Shown here: piece by piece, positions 6,296 to 13,590 of the stretch
How positions within the stretch are numbered: the stretch's first letter is position 1
Layout: every line of letters starts with the position of its first letter
Assembly (NCBI GenBank): GCA_019237435.1
Contig: JAFAHB010000244.1
Span: forward strand, 1 to 15,792
Length of the DNA stretch: 15,792 bases
DNA from: Vulcanimicrobiota bacterium
GTDB taxonomy: Bacteria; Vulcanimicrobiota; Vulcanimicrobiia; Vulcanimicrobiales; Vulcanimicrobiaceae
Direction of reading: 5' to 3'
Notes under the pieces: model-generated
What the model saw: only the letters and a program-made list of their open reading frames with translations
Databases searched by the model: none
What the model was told of the DNA's origin: nothing
Translations under genes and position numbers: made by a program

Positions 6296-7347
6296 TGCTC
6301 TCGCGAGGCCCCCGATACAATGAATCCGTGCGCGGAGGATTCTGGCGGGGGGCACTCGTGGCGCTCGCCGCTTCACTCGTTTCTCTCGTCCTCGCGGCGC
6401 CCGCGCGCGCCGACGAGCAGTTTGACGTTGGTCCGTCGCCGGTCCTCAACGTAAACGTGGGACGCGGTCAGGTGACCATTCAAACCTGGGACCGGCCGCA
6501 GATTCTCATTTCGTCGGCGCAGCCGACCGACGTGCGGCATCTCACGCCCGATCAAGTCGATCCGCGTATTCCCAAGCAGATGCAGATGCAGTCGCACCGC
6601 ATCCAAACCGAGCACGGACCGGTAACGCTTGACGCCGAGCCGTTCGTGCTTCCCGAGTTATCGGGCAGCTCGCACGATGCGATCCTGGCACAAGGCGACG
6701 GCCGCATGACGATCATGGTTCCGCGCGGCACCGCGATGGTGATCGCCCATATGCGCGCCGGCCACTTGACGATCAATGATTATCGGGGCGTCTTTGTAAC
6801 GCACGTACGCGCCGCCGAGATATCCCTCAACAACGTCGGCGGAACGGGTTACGTGGAATCGTTACGCGGACGCGTCGTAGCAACGGATTCGTCCTTCGAT
6901 CGGTTGCGAGTGCGCACGGCGACGGGCGACATGCTTTTCCAACGCTGCACCTCGCAGCAAATTCAAGCGAACAGCGTTTACGGATCGATCGTCTACGACA
7001 ACGGCAGCTTCCAGCCGGGTCTTGCGCGCTTTGAATCCGAGCACGGCAACGTTGCTTTGGGCGTGCGGGGCAACGCTCAGATCGGCGCGCATAGCGGCGC
7101 CGGCCACGTCGTGTCGAGCTTCGATGACGCGCACGTTCAAGGCGATCCGGCGACGAAACAGGCCACGGTCGGCGGGGGCGGTCCGGTCGTTACCGCGACC
7201 TCGAAAAATGGTTCGGTCTACCTCTACAGCGGCTCGATGGACGAACATCCGCACGTCCGCCAAGAGTTGAGCGGCAGCATACAGCTTCCGATTCGCGAGA
7301 ATCCGCCGCCTCGGCCGTTGCCGCGACCCGACCGTCCGCCGATGTAG
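6292..7347 (+). CDS. Exported DUF4097-like beta-repeat protein
   Basis: A 351-residue protein. The N-terminus contains a clear signal peptide, ALVALAASLVSLVLAAPARA, with cleavage after Ala40. The mature part is rich in short strands such as LNVNVGRGQVTIQTWD, GDGRMTIMVPRG, RAGHLTINDYRG, LRGRVVATDS and SVYGSIVYDNG, the DUF4097-like style also seen in the gene at 1919-2827, although this copy lacks a membrane anchor. The last 30 residues are Pro/Arg-rich. ATG 6292 overlaps the kinase stop (ATGA), which implies coupling; ATG 6295 and GTG 6328 are alternatives that keep the signal peptide. As the last gene of the sigma/two-component operon it may be a sensed or secreted effector at the envelope. 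Confidence 0.82.
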   Translation: MMLSRGPRYNESVRGGFWRGALVALAASLVSLVLAAPARADEQFDVGPSPVLNVNVGRGQVTIQTWDRPQILISSAQPTDVRHLTPDQVDPRIPKQMQMQSHRIQTEHGPVTLDAEPFVLPELSGSSHDAILAQGDGRMTIMVPRGTAMVIAHMRAGHLTINDYRGVFVTHVRAAEISLNNVGGTGYVESLRGRVVATDSSFDRLRVRTATGDMLFQRCTSQQIQANSVYGSIVYDNGSFQPGLARFESEHGNVALGVRGNAQIGAHSGAGHVVSSFDDAHVQGDPATKQATVGGGGPVVTATSKNGSVYLYSGSMDEHPHVRQELSGSIQLPIRENPPPRPLPRPDRPPM

Positions 7348-7373
7348 CGAGGCGGCGCGTTCGCGCCGCCTCG
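7348..7373. terminator. Strong GC hairpin between convergent genes
   Basis: The perfect inverted repeat CGAGGCGGCGCG / CGCGCCGCCTCG forms a 12-bp stem closed by TT (in practice a 4-base loop). It begins directly after the stop of the plus-strand operon and lies 32 bases beyond the stop of the minus-strand protease gene. Neither side has a U-run, so it is either a weak two-way intrinsic terminator or a 3'-end stabiliser. Confidence 0.6.
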
Positions 7374-7404
7374 TCGTGCTCCCCAGCGGACCTCCGTTAC
7401 CGAC

Positions 7405-9288
7405 TTAGTGACCGGAGAAGATCGAGTTGCTGATGTCCTGCTGCATGACGTAGTAGTTGATCGATCCGAGGCCCGTGGGCTCGTCCCATCCCGGCCCCGC
7501 GCTGCTTGGTATTCCGTTCGACCCGAAAAGGATGTCGTTGAATCCGCCGATCGGAGCCGTCGTGTCCGGAGGTGCCGCGGACGTGTCGTCTCCCGGCTCG
7601 CCTGCCGGTACGCACTTGGTAGATTTGAGCGGACACGGTTCGTAGTATCCGTACACGCCGTAATAGACGGGTGCTGCGAATCCGAGGTTGTTCTTGAAGT
7701 TGCTCTCCAAGCGCGCCCAGACTCCCATCGACATCGGTGAAGAGAGACTGGTACCGCCGACTCCGGTCTGCGTACCACTGATGAACACATCCATCGGGCA
7801 GCCGTTGTTGTCGGCACACATCGCAATGTCGGCTGTTCCCCGAATACTGTCCGTCGTGCAGACGGCGCAGATTCCGTTGCCCTGCCAGTATCCGGCGGAT
7901 TCGAACGCGCTGTACCCGCCGCCGGTCCCAACCCAGACGTGCTCGCCGTAGTACGTTCCGGGCTCATTGCCGTTCGCATTGGTGTCCAGGGTCGTGCCGC
8001 CGACGGCGACAACGTATGGCGACGACGCGGGATAACAGACTTGAGGCGTTCCGCCGACCGGCGCACCGGTATTGAGGAGAACCGGGCAACCCGAACCGCT
8101 GTCGCCGGTCGAAGCGAACATCGTCATCCCCTGGCTTGCGGCCTCATTGAAGAGCTCGTCGTCGGTTTGCATCGCTCCATCGGCATACGCAACGGCTTCC
8201 GGTTCGCCGAAGGACGAGTTTCCGGCTTGAGTCTTGTTATCGCTGACCCACCGGCTATATTCGAGCGAGATATCCGAGTCACTGAGCGACGTGGTGTCGT
8301 AGACGTAGAGATGTTTCAGCCTGTCGGCAAATCCGCTCGAGATCTGCGTGTCGAGGTCCCATTCATCCAGACCCGACGTATCGCTGCTCGAAGCGCCCAC
8401 CTTCACCACCGAGTACGCCACCGACGGAAGCCCCCAGAACGCTTCGGCGGTGCGCAGGTCGGTAACGACTTGCTTTACGTCGCCTTCCGCCATCACTGCG
8501 ATCGCCGTCTTGCTGCCGGTGCTGCACGTCGTGGGACAGCTCGTGGCCCCGTACGCGACTTGGTATTGAGGCGGACCGTACTCGCCGCCGATGCAAATTC
8601 CGTTCTCGACTTCTAGGCACGGCGGCGGCGTGCCGGCCGTCATCGGCACGAACTTACGCTCGGATTTTACGATATGGGTGTGCATCTGGTACGCATTGGT
8701 CAGCCCGAGCACGGCCAGCACCGTGTTGCGAAGCTTCACCGGCACGAGGGCCGGCTCGACGTTGCCGTAGATCGCTTTTCCGTTCACCGTCGTTCCGTGA
8801 ATGGTCGTGTGAAACGCGGCCTCAACGTGCGAAACGGCGGCGAAGCCGCTAACGATCAAGTTGTTGGGCTCGATGCTGACCTGCGTGAAGCCTTGCTCTT
8901 TGAGATAGTTTGCCACCGCCGCGGCTTCACCGCGCGAGGGGCTGAACATCGCCGTGAACTGCTCCGGCGTCAACCACTGATGAAACGATGCGTTGCCCGG
9001 AGTACGCTGATTGCGGACGAGCTGTCGGGCACCGTCCCCGTCGCGCAGGCGCAAACCGACGACCACGTGCAGCTGCGTTTTGTCCGAGACGCCGGCGCTC
9101 GGGAACTGCTTAAAGGGGATCGCCTTGGTGGCTGTAGCGGCCCATCCCGGGGGGATTCGCTCCGTTGACGCGGGTACGGATGCGCCCGGCAAGAACGGCG
9201 ACGCACCGTTTGATGAGATACTGTTTCCGGTGCACGAAGCCGTTAGAATACCTACGGCAAAGCCGGCACACAGCAGCGGTTTCTTCAT
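7405..9288 (-). CDS. Pro-kumamolisin, S53 (sedolisin) serine-carboxyl peptidase, lipoprotein
   Basis: A 627-residue secreted protease. Residues 1-19 (MKKPLLCAGFAVGILTASC) are a lipoprotein signal with the lipid Cys19. The pro-kumamolisin activation domain covers about 50-215 (FHQWLTPEQFTAMF, LIVSGFAAVSHVEAAFHTTI). The catalytic domain holds Glu309 and Asp313 in LDEWDLDTQ, the oxyanion Asp396 in STGDSGSG and the nucleophile Ser514 in GGTSLSSP, so the full S53 set is present. The C-terminal GFNDILFG and GPGWDEPTGLGSINYY form the calcium site. Extra cysteines in the catalytic part suggest disulfides. Length fits the family. Start ATG 9288 has GGAG seven bases upstream. The enzyme is expected to cleave protein outside the cell at acid pH after self-removal of the pro-domain. 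Confidence 0.95.
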   Translation of the reverse strand: MKKPLLCAGFAVGILTASCTGNSISSNGASPFLPGASVPASTERIPPGWAATATKAIPFKQFPSAGVSDKTQLHVVVGLRLRDGDGARQLVRNQRTPGNASFHQWLTPEQFTAMFSPSRGEAAAVANYLKEQGFTQVSIEPNNLIVSGFAAVSHVEAAFHTTIHGTTVNGKAIYGNVEPALVPVKLRNTVLAVLGLTNAYQMHTHIVKSERKFVPMTAGTPPPCLEVENGICIGGEYGPPQYQVAYGATSCPTTCSTGSKTAIAVMAEGDVKQVVTDLRTAEAFWGLPSVAYSVVKVGASSSDTSGLDEWDLDTQISSGFADRLKHLYVYDTTSLSDSDISLEYSRWVSDNKTQAGNSSFGEPEAVAYADGAMQTDDELFNEAASQGMTMFASTGDSGSGCPVLLNTGAPVGGTPQVCYPASSPYVVAVGGTTLDTNANGNEPGTYYGEHVWVGTGGGYSAFESAGYWQGNGICAVCTTDSIRGTADIAMCADNNGCPMDVFISGTQTGVGGTSLSSPMSMGVWARLESNFKNNLGFAAPVYYGVYGYYEPCPLKSTKCVPAGEPGDDTSAAPPDTTAPIGGFNDILFGSNGIPSSAGPGWDEPTGLGSINYYVMQQDISNSIFSGH

Positions 9289-9360
9289 TACTCGACTCCT
9301 CTCGATAGTGCAACAAGTCGGTTCCGGCGCGGTCACTGGAAAGTCGCCGGCCTGCGGAAA

Positions 9361-9432
9361 ATCATAACGAATTTCGAGCCGTCCGGAACTGGGGTTGTAC
9401 TACACAGTTTCTGCTACAGTTGCTCGCGCGGG
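9361..9432 (-). promoter_or_regulatory. Promoter region of the kumamolisin gene with ACAGTT direct repeats
   Basis: On the minus strand TATGAT (9366-9361) is a fair -10 hexamer about 73 bases before the ATG, without a good -35. Upstream lie two ACAGTT copies (9404-9409 and 9416-9421 in plus-strand reading; AACTGT on the minus strand) spaced 12 bases start to start. The outer copy belongs to the element CTGCTACAGTTGCTCGC (9411-9427), which recurs with one mismatch at 10067-10083. A weak -35 next to repeated sites suggests an activator, which is inference. Confidence 0.45.
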
Positions 9433-9457
9433 CATTACCCTACGAACGCTCCTGCAG

Positions 9458-9490
9458 AAAAAAGGGCTCGCAGTTCACTGCGAGCCCTTT
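9458..9490 (-). terminator. Rho-independent terminator of the small lipoprotein gene
   Basis: A perfect 13-bp stem (AAAGGGCTCGCAG at 9461-9473 with CTGCGAGCCCTTT at 9478-9490) has a TTCA loop in plus-strand reading. On the minus strand it ends in a run of six T (9463-9458), partly within the stem. It lies 26 bases past the stop of the lipoprotein gene and separates it from the protease promoter, so these two minus-strand genes are separate transcripts. Confidence 0.85.
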
Positions 9491-9515
9491 CCCTGCGTCG
9501 CGATCGAGATGCGCG

Positions 9516-9965
9516 CTATAGTGTGACGGTTACCCTGACTCGTAACCTCTCGTACCGGCTGTAGACCACGAAATTTCCGCTGCCTACGACGGCGCCGAGA
9601 ATTTCAAACGTCGTCGCCCTGTTTCCCTTCATCGGGGAAATCACGACGATTCCGCTGGTATTGTTCTTGATCGCAAACGTTCGATTGCCGTACCCACGCT
9701 CGTGGAAATTGCAGCCCACGACTCCGAGAAGGATGATATGCACGTGCGTTCCGCAACTCGAGACGATCTCGTGTCTATCCCGCTTATCCGGGACGATGAC
9801 GGCGCTGTCGGGCGCTTGCCCTTCGTTGTTCTGCGGCGTCGTCACGGCGCTGCTCGTCGGCAAGTAGCTTGACGGTCCAGACGGTGCGCCGTGGCAAGCA
9901 ACCAAGCCCAACGAGAGGACCGCTGCGCCGGCTAACACCGCAAACAGATGGCGCTTGTTCTCCAC
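9516..9965 (-). CDS. Small lipoprotein of unknown function
   Basis: A 149-residue protein. The signal peptide (HLFAVLAGAAVLSLGLVAC) ends in the lipobox LVAC with lipid Cys24. A Ser/Pro/Thr-rich linker (25-55) leads to a compact domain of about 85 residues with two cysteines (SSCGTHVHIILLGVVGC) and a strand-rich pattern (TFAIKNNTSGIVVISP, ATTFEILGAVVGSGNFVVYS, RLRVRVTVTL) that looks like a single Ig-like beta sandwich. The start is GTG 9965, because GGAGG is spaced seven bases from it; an ATG four bases upstream is out of frame. It has its own terminator. I do not recognise a family; an outer-surface or periplasmic protein is likely. Confidence 0.8.
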   Translation of the reverse strand: MENKRHLFAVLAGAAVLSLGLVACHGAPSGPSSYLPTSSAVTTPQNNEGQAPDSAVIVPDKRDRHEIVSSCGTHVHIILLGVVGCNFHERGYGNRTFAIKNNTSGIVVISPMKGNRATTFEILGAVVGSGNFVVYSRYERLRVRVTVTL

Positions 9966-9977
9966 GCATGTTCCTCC
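9965..9977 (-). promoter_or_regulatory. SD deciding a GTG start over a nearby out-of-frame ATG
   Basis: Minus-strand reading is GGAGG, AACATGC, then GTG GAG AAC. The GTG at 9965 has seven-base spacing and leads into the lipoprotein signal peptide. The ATG at 9969, three bases after the SD, opens a different frame without a signal peptide. It may compete for ribosomes and lower expression. Confidence 0.5.
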
Positions 9978-10066
9978 TTAGTAACAAGTAAGCTATGATC
10001 GGCACGAATGTGGCCTCTCGTGACAGACATGGTACCGCTTCCCGAGCCGTGGTCCGCGCACGAACG

Positions 10067-10089
10067 CTGCTACAGTTGGTCGCACAGTC
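10067..10089. promoter_or_regulatory. Second copy of the ACAGTT direct-repeat element
   Basis: CTGCTACAGTTGGTCGC at 10067-10083 matches 9411-9427 in 16 of 17 bases. ACAGTT at 10072-10077 is followed by ACAGTC at 10084-10089, again with a 12-base step. It lies 102 bases upstream of the lipoprotein GTG (minus) and 43 bases upstream of the beta-propeller GTG (plus). Its orientation relative to the minus-strand gene is the same as at the protease gene, which points to shared control of the two secreted proteins, though it could also serve the divergent gene. Confidence 0.45.
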
Positions 10090-10131
10090 GCGCGAGGGTG
10101 GCGGCTCGGCTCTCTTGAAGATTTCGCTGCT

Positions 10132-11094
10132 GTGCTCTGTCTCGTTGAGGCGCGGCGATTAGCGCCTATCCTGGCGGCTGCCGCGCTGACCGGCTGCGCG
10201 GGTGGCTCGTTGACGGCCCCGCCGATGCCGGCGGATTCGTCGACAGCTTTCAGCGCGGTGCGTTCGGGCGCCCAGTTTTACGGCAACGATTACGTGTATA
10301 GCGCGCAGCTGTACGGCAACGACGCGACCGTATACGCTCGGAAAGGCCTTTCCCTGACGCCGCTGGAGACCTTGTATCCCGGCATCGCCGCGCCGCAAGG
10401 AACCATCGTAACGCCAAACGGCTGGTGGTACTTGGCAAACGGCGGTGATGCGAACGTCCTGATCTATCGTTCGACGCGCAAGGGGCCGAACGGCCCGGTG
10501 GGCTCCCTCGACGACAGCGGCGAGGTCCCGGACAACGTCAGCGTCACGGGCGATCGGAACCTCGTTGCGGTTTCAAATGCGGTAAGCGCCGGCAGCGGCA
10601 CCGGAAGCGTGAGCGTTTACGTCAATCGCGAGTCGCGGCCGTCTCGCATCCTCAGCTACGGCAGCGATCAGCTTGCCGGCCAGGGCGTCGCGATCGATCC
10701 GCAAGGCAACTGCTACTGGAGTTTCAACGACGTCAGCAGCCCGAGCAAGGTCGGCTCGATCGTAGGGTTCGCCAACTGCAGCGGAGCGGGCTCGCCGGTA
10801 GTCTCGGGTATCGTCAGCGCCGGTGGAATGGCCTTCGACCATAGTGGCAACTTGTATTACGTCGACGAAGCCGCCGGCATTTACAAATGCCAGAAGACTT
10901 CATCGTGCAAACTGTTAGCGAGCGGCTTCGGCTTGCCGACCAACATCAACTTCGACTCCAAGCAGAAACACTTATGGGTCGCCGACGCGACGGGTTACAT
11001 CGATGCCGTGAATCCTCAGACCGGCAAGATCGAGTTTCAGACGATCTCGGTCGGCGGGGATCCATATGGAATAGCGCCCTCACCGGGCAGCTAG
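10132..11094 (+). CDS. Lipoprotein with NHL/SMP-30-like beta-propeller
   Basis: A 320-residue protein. The signal peptide (RLAPILAAAALTGC) ends in lipobox LTGC with lipid Cys22. The mature part shows blade-like repeats of strands and turns: GTIVTPNGWWYLANGGDANVL, NVSVTGDRNLVAVSN, GVAIDPQGNCYWSFND, GMAFDHSGNLYYVDEAAGIYKC, NINFDSKQKHLWVADATGYIDAV. The D-x-x-G-N-L-Y-V style is typical of NHL/SMP-30 six-bladed propellers. The start is GTG 10132; no other start in frame fits and no good SD is visible. If GAAGAT (10117-10122) is a -10 box the message would be nearly leaderless. The stop is 18 bases before the XRE-ATPase gene, so the two form one unit. The ligand or substrate is not known. Confidence 0.82.
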   Translation: MLCLVEARRLAPILAAAALTGCAGGSLTAPPMPADSSTAFSAVRSGAQFYGNDYVYSAQLYGNDATVYARKGLSLTPLETLYPGIAAPQGTIVTPNGWWYLANGGDANVLIYRSTRKGPNGPVGSLDDSGEVPDNVSVTGDRNLVAVSNAVSAGSGTGSVSVYVNRESRPSRILSYGSDQLAGQGVAIDPQGNCYWSFNDVSSPSKVGSIVGFANCSGAGSPVVSGIVSAGGMAFDHSGNLYYVDEAAGIYKCQKTSSCKLLASGFGLPTNINFDSKQKHLWVADATGYIDAVNPQTGKIEFQTISVGGDPYGIAPSPGS

Positions 11095-11115
11095 GAGTCC
11101 GGCAAGCTCCTAATG
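11092..11115 (+). promoter_or_regulatory. SD-masking inverted repeat at the propeller / regulator junction
   Basis: TAGGAG (11092-11097) and CTCCTA (11107-11112) are exact inverted repeats separated by nine bases and end directly at the ATG (11113). The left arm contains both the stop codon of the upstream gene and the only SD-like GGAG. The hairpin would hide that SD until a ribosome finishing the upstream gene opens it. Confidence 0.45.
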
Positions 11116-13581
11116 CGCGCAACCGGCGCCGATCTTTCCGGTCTGCTCAAGCGCTTTCGAACGCAGGCCGGCCTTTCCCAACAAATGCTTGCGGATCGCG
11201 CGCTCATCAGCGTTCAAGCCGTCTCGGCATTGGAGCGCGGCAGCCGTAAGGTTCCCTATCGGTACACTCTCGAACGCATCGCCGATGCGCTTGCCCTCAA
11301 CGAAGAAGCTCGCATCGAGCTCGAGTTGTCGGCCAGACGCGCGCGCGGATCGCGCCTCGAGCAATCCATAGCGCCTCCGCCTCACAACTTGCCTCGTCAG
11401 CTCACCTCGTTCTGCGGCCGCGGAGAAGTCCTCAAAGAGATCATCGAGCTCCTCGCTCACACGCCGCTGGTCAGCATCGTCGGAACGGGCGGTGCGGGCA
11501 AAACCCGCCTCGCCGTGGCCGTCGGAACCGCGCTGCTCAACAGTTTTGCCGACGGAGTTTGGTTCGTCGACCTTTCGCCTCTTGGCGATTCCTTATTCGT
11601 GCCGCAAGCTTTGGCGGCGGCACTTCGCGTGCAAGAATCTCCGAACCGCCCGCTCTTGGAGTCGCTCATCGCATACCTCGCGCAAAAACGCGCATTGATT
11701 ATTTTCGACAATTGCGAACATGTCATGTCGGGTGCGCGCTCGGTCGCAGGGTCGCTCCTGCGCGAGTGTCCGGAGCTTGCGTTGCTCGCGACTAGCCGCG
11801 AGGCATTGGCCGTAACCGGCGAGCGCGCGTACCGCATCCCTCCGCTCCCCGTTCCGCGCCGCGGAATGCCCACGCCCGAAGAAGCGCTCGGGTACGGCGC
11901 CGTCGAGCTTTTCGTCGATCGTATGCGTGCGGTCGACTCCCAAGTCACGATTACGGGCGAGAACGTCGCGCCGATCGTGGAAATCTGCCGGCATCTGGAC
12001 GGCTTGCCGCTCGCACTCGAGCTTGCAGCGGCACGAACCGCCGTGCTTTCCCCAAGCCAAATTTGCGAACGCCTCGGCCGGATCTTCGACGTTCTGACAA
12101 GCAACGGCGTCGCTGCCATTCCGCGGCATCGAACGATGCGCGCCGTCACCGACTGGAGCTACGAGCTGCTCTCCTCGCAGGCGCGCGTGCTCTTCACACG
12201 CCTCGCGATCTTTGCGGGAGGCTTCTCCTTGGAATCGGCCGGCGCAGTTTGCTGCGACGACGGGCTTCCCGCCGACGTTCTGTTAGAGCTGCTTTCGTTG
12301 CTGGTCGCGCAATCGCTGGTCGCGACCGACTTCCAGAAGGGCGATGCGCGCTATCATCTGCTCGAGGCGACGCGACAGTACGCGTTGGAGAAACTCGAGC
12401 AGCGCGGTGAACGGGAAGTCGTAGCCGGACGGCACGCAATAGCGTTCCTACACATGGCCGAGCGGTTCGACCACGATTGGTACGATGCCCCGGAGCGCGC
12501 GTGGTTTCGAGAAGCCGAAGCAGAGATCGATAACTTTCGCGCCGCTCTCAATTGGACGCTGGCGGAGCGCCGCGACGTGCGCTCCGGTCGCATGCTCGCC
12601 GCGGCGCTCGCGCGCCTCTGGTACTCGATCGCTCCGGTAGAGGGCCGGCGATGGGTACGTCTGGCGATCGATTGCAGCGACGATGAAAGGCAGACCGAGG
12701 TGCTCGCCCGTCTGTGCATCGCCGATGCGGAGCTCTCCGGTTCGCTCGGGGAGTATAAAGCCTCCCTTTCGGCGGCGCAGCGAGCCTTGGCACTCGACGA
12801 AGGCCTCGACGATTTGCAGCGCGCTCGCGCGATGCAAGCCGCGGGCAGCGCGCTTGGCGGACTGGGGCGCGCCGGCGAAGGGCAGAGCCTTCTCGAGTCG
12901 GCACTCGCGCTTTCGCGTCGCCTCGACAACCGCCGGATGCAGGCGCTCGTGCTCGGCGACCTCGGAACCGCGCGTTCCCGATGCGGCGACATTGAGGCAG
13001 CGAGAAAGTTTTACGCCGACGCATTGGCCTATTACGAAGCGCTCAACTTGGAACGACCCGCGGCATCGATCGCAGGTAATCTCGCCGAGGTCGAGTTTGC
13101 GTCAGGCGACGCGGCCGCGGCGCTTGCGCAGGCGGAGGAGGCTCGGGCTGGGCACGAAGCCACGCAGAATCGCCGCGGGGTGGCGAACGACCTTTGCAAC
13201 ATGGCCGCCTACCTCATCGCCCTCAACTGTTTTGACGATGCTCGCGCGTATGGAAGAGAGGCGCTGCTGGCCGTCCGCGACGTCAAGCAAACGGTGCTAA
13301 CGGCCTACGTGCTCCAGCACCTCGCGGCGGCGACGGTATTGCGATCCGATCCCCCTCATCCCGTGGTCGACGCCGTTGCTAAGCGCGCTGCGATGTTGCT
13401 CGGATTCGTCGACGCTCGGCTCGCGAAGCTGGAAGCGCAGCGCGAGTATACCGAGCGCCAAGAGTACGAGCGGGTCATCGCCACGCTGCGCGCGACGATC
13501 GGCGATCGCCTGGAGAGCACGATGGCGCACGGGTCCGAATGGTCGGAGGCCGTTGCCGTTACCGTCGCACTCGAGCTGTAG
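11113..13581 (+). CDS. XRE-family HTH / STAND ATPase / TPR transcriptional regulator
   Basis: An 822-residue protein. Residues 5-60 are an XRE helix-turn-helix (GLLKRFRTQAGLSQQMLADR, VSALERGSRKVPYRYTLERIADAL). After a linker with LPRQLTSFCGR comes a STAND/NB-ARC type NTPase: Walker A VGTGGAGKTRLA with Lys130, Walker B LIIFDNCEHV, sensor LLATSREAL and GLPLALELAAARTAVL (the GLPLA motif). From about 460 to 800 there are helical repeats of TPR style (ERAWFREAEAEIDNFRAALN, ASLSAAQRALALDEGL, RARAMQAAGSALGGLGRAGE). Such proteins sense a ligand or partner by the repeats, bind ATP and then regulate transcription. The short coupling to the propeller lipoprotein suggests a related task. It ends nine bases before the convergent hydrolase gene. 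Confidence 0.93.
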   Translation: MRATGADLSGLLKRFRTQAGLSQQMLADRALISVQAVSALERGSRKVPYRYTLERIADALALNEEARIELELSARRARGSRLEQSIAPPPHNLPRQLTSFCGRGEVLKEIIELLAHTPLVSIVGTGGAGKTRLAVAVGTALLNSFADGVWFVDLSPLGDSLFVPQALAAALRVQESPNRPLLESLIAYLAQKRALIIFDNCEHVMSGARSVAGSLLRECPELALLATSREALAVTGERAYRIPPLPVPRRGMPTPEEALGYGAVELFVDRMRAVDSQVTITGENVAPIVEICRHLDGLPLALELAAARTAVLSPSQICERLGRIFDVLTSNGVAAIPRHRTMRAVTDWSYELLSSQARVLFTRLAIFAGGFSLESAGAVCCDDGLPADVLLELLSLLVAQSLVATDFQKGDARYHLLEATRQYALEKLEQRGEREVVAGRHAIAFLHMAERFDHDWYDAPERAWFREAEAEIDNFRAALNWTLAERRDVRSGRMLAAALARLWYSIAPVEGRRWVRLAIDCSDDERQTEVLARLCIADAELSGSLGEYKASLSAAQRALALDEGLDDLQRARAMQAAGSALGGLGRAGEGQSLLESALALSRRLDNRRMQALVLGDLGTARSRCGDIEAARKFYADALAYYEALNLERPAASIAGNLAEVEFASGDAAAALAQAEEARAGHEATQNRRGVANDLCNMAAYLIALNCFDDARAYGREALLAVRDVKQTVLTAYVLQHLAAATVLRSDPPHPVVDAVAKRAAMLLGFVDARLAKLEAQREYTERQEYERVIATLRATIGDRLESTMAHGSEWSEAVAVTVALEL

Positions 13582-13590
13582 CCGACAACC

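Noticed and set aside
7224..8066. Open minus-strand frame of 280 codons across the protease 3' end and the DUF4097-like gene
   Set aside because: It is out of frame with the protease, crosses the hairpin at 7348-7373 and is a Ser/Thr/Arg-rich shadow without motifs.
13582..13590. Terminator between the XRE-STAND gene and the hydrolase gene
   Set aside because: The gap is nine bases and no stem with a U-run is visible in or near it; the transcripts probably overlap at their ends.
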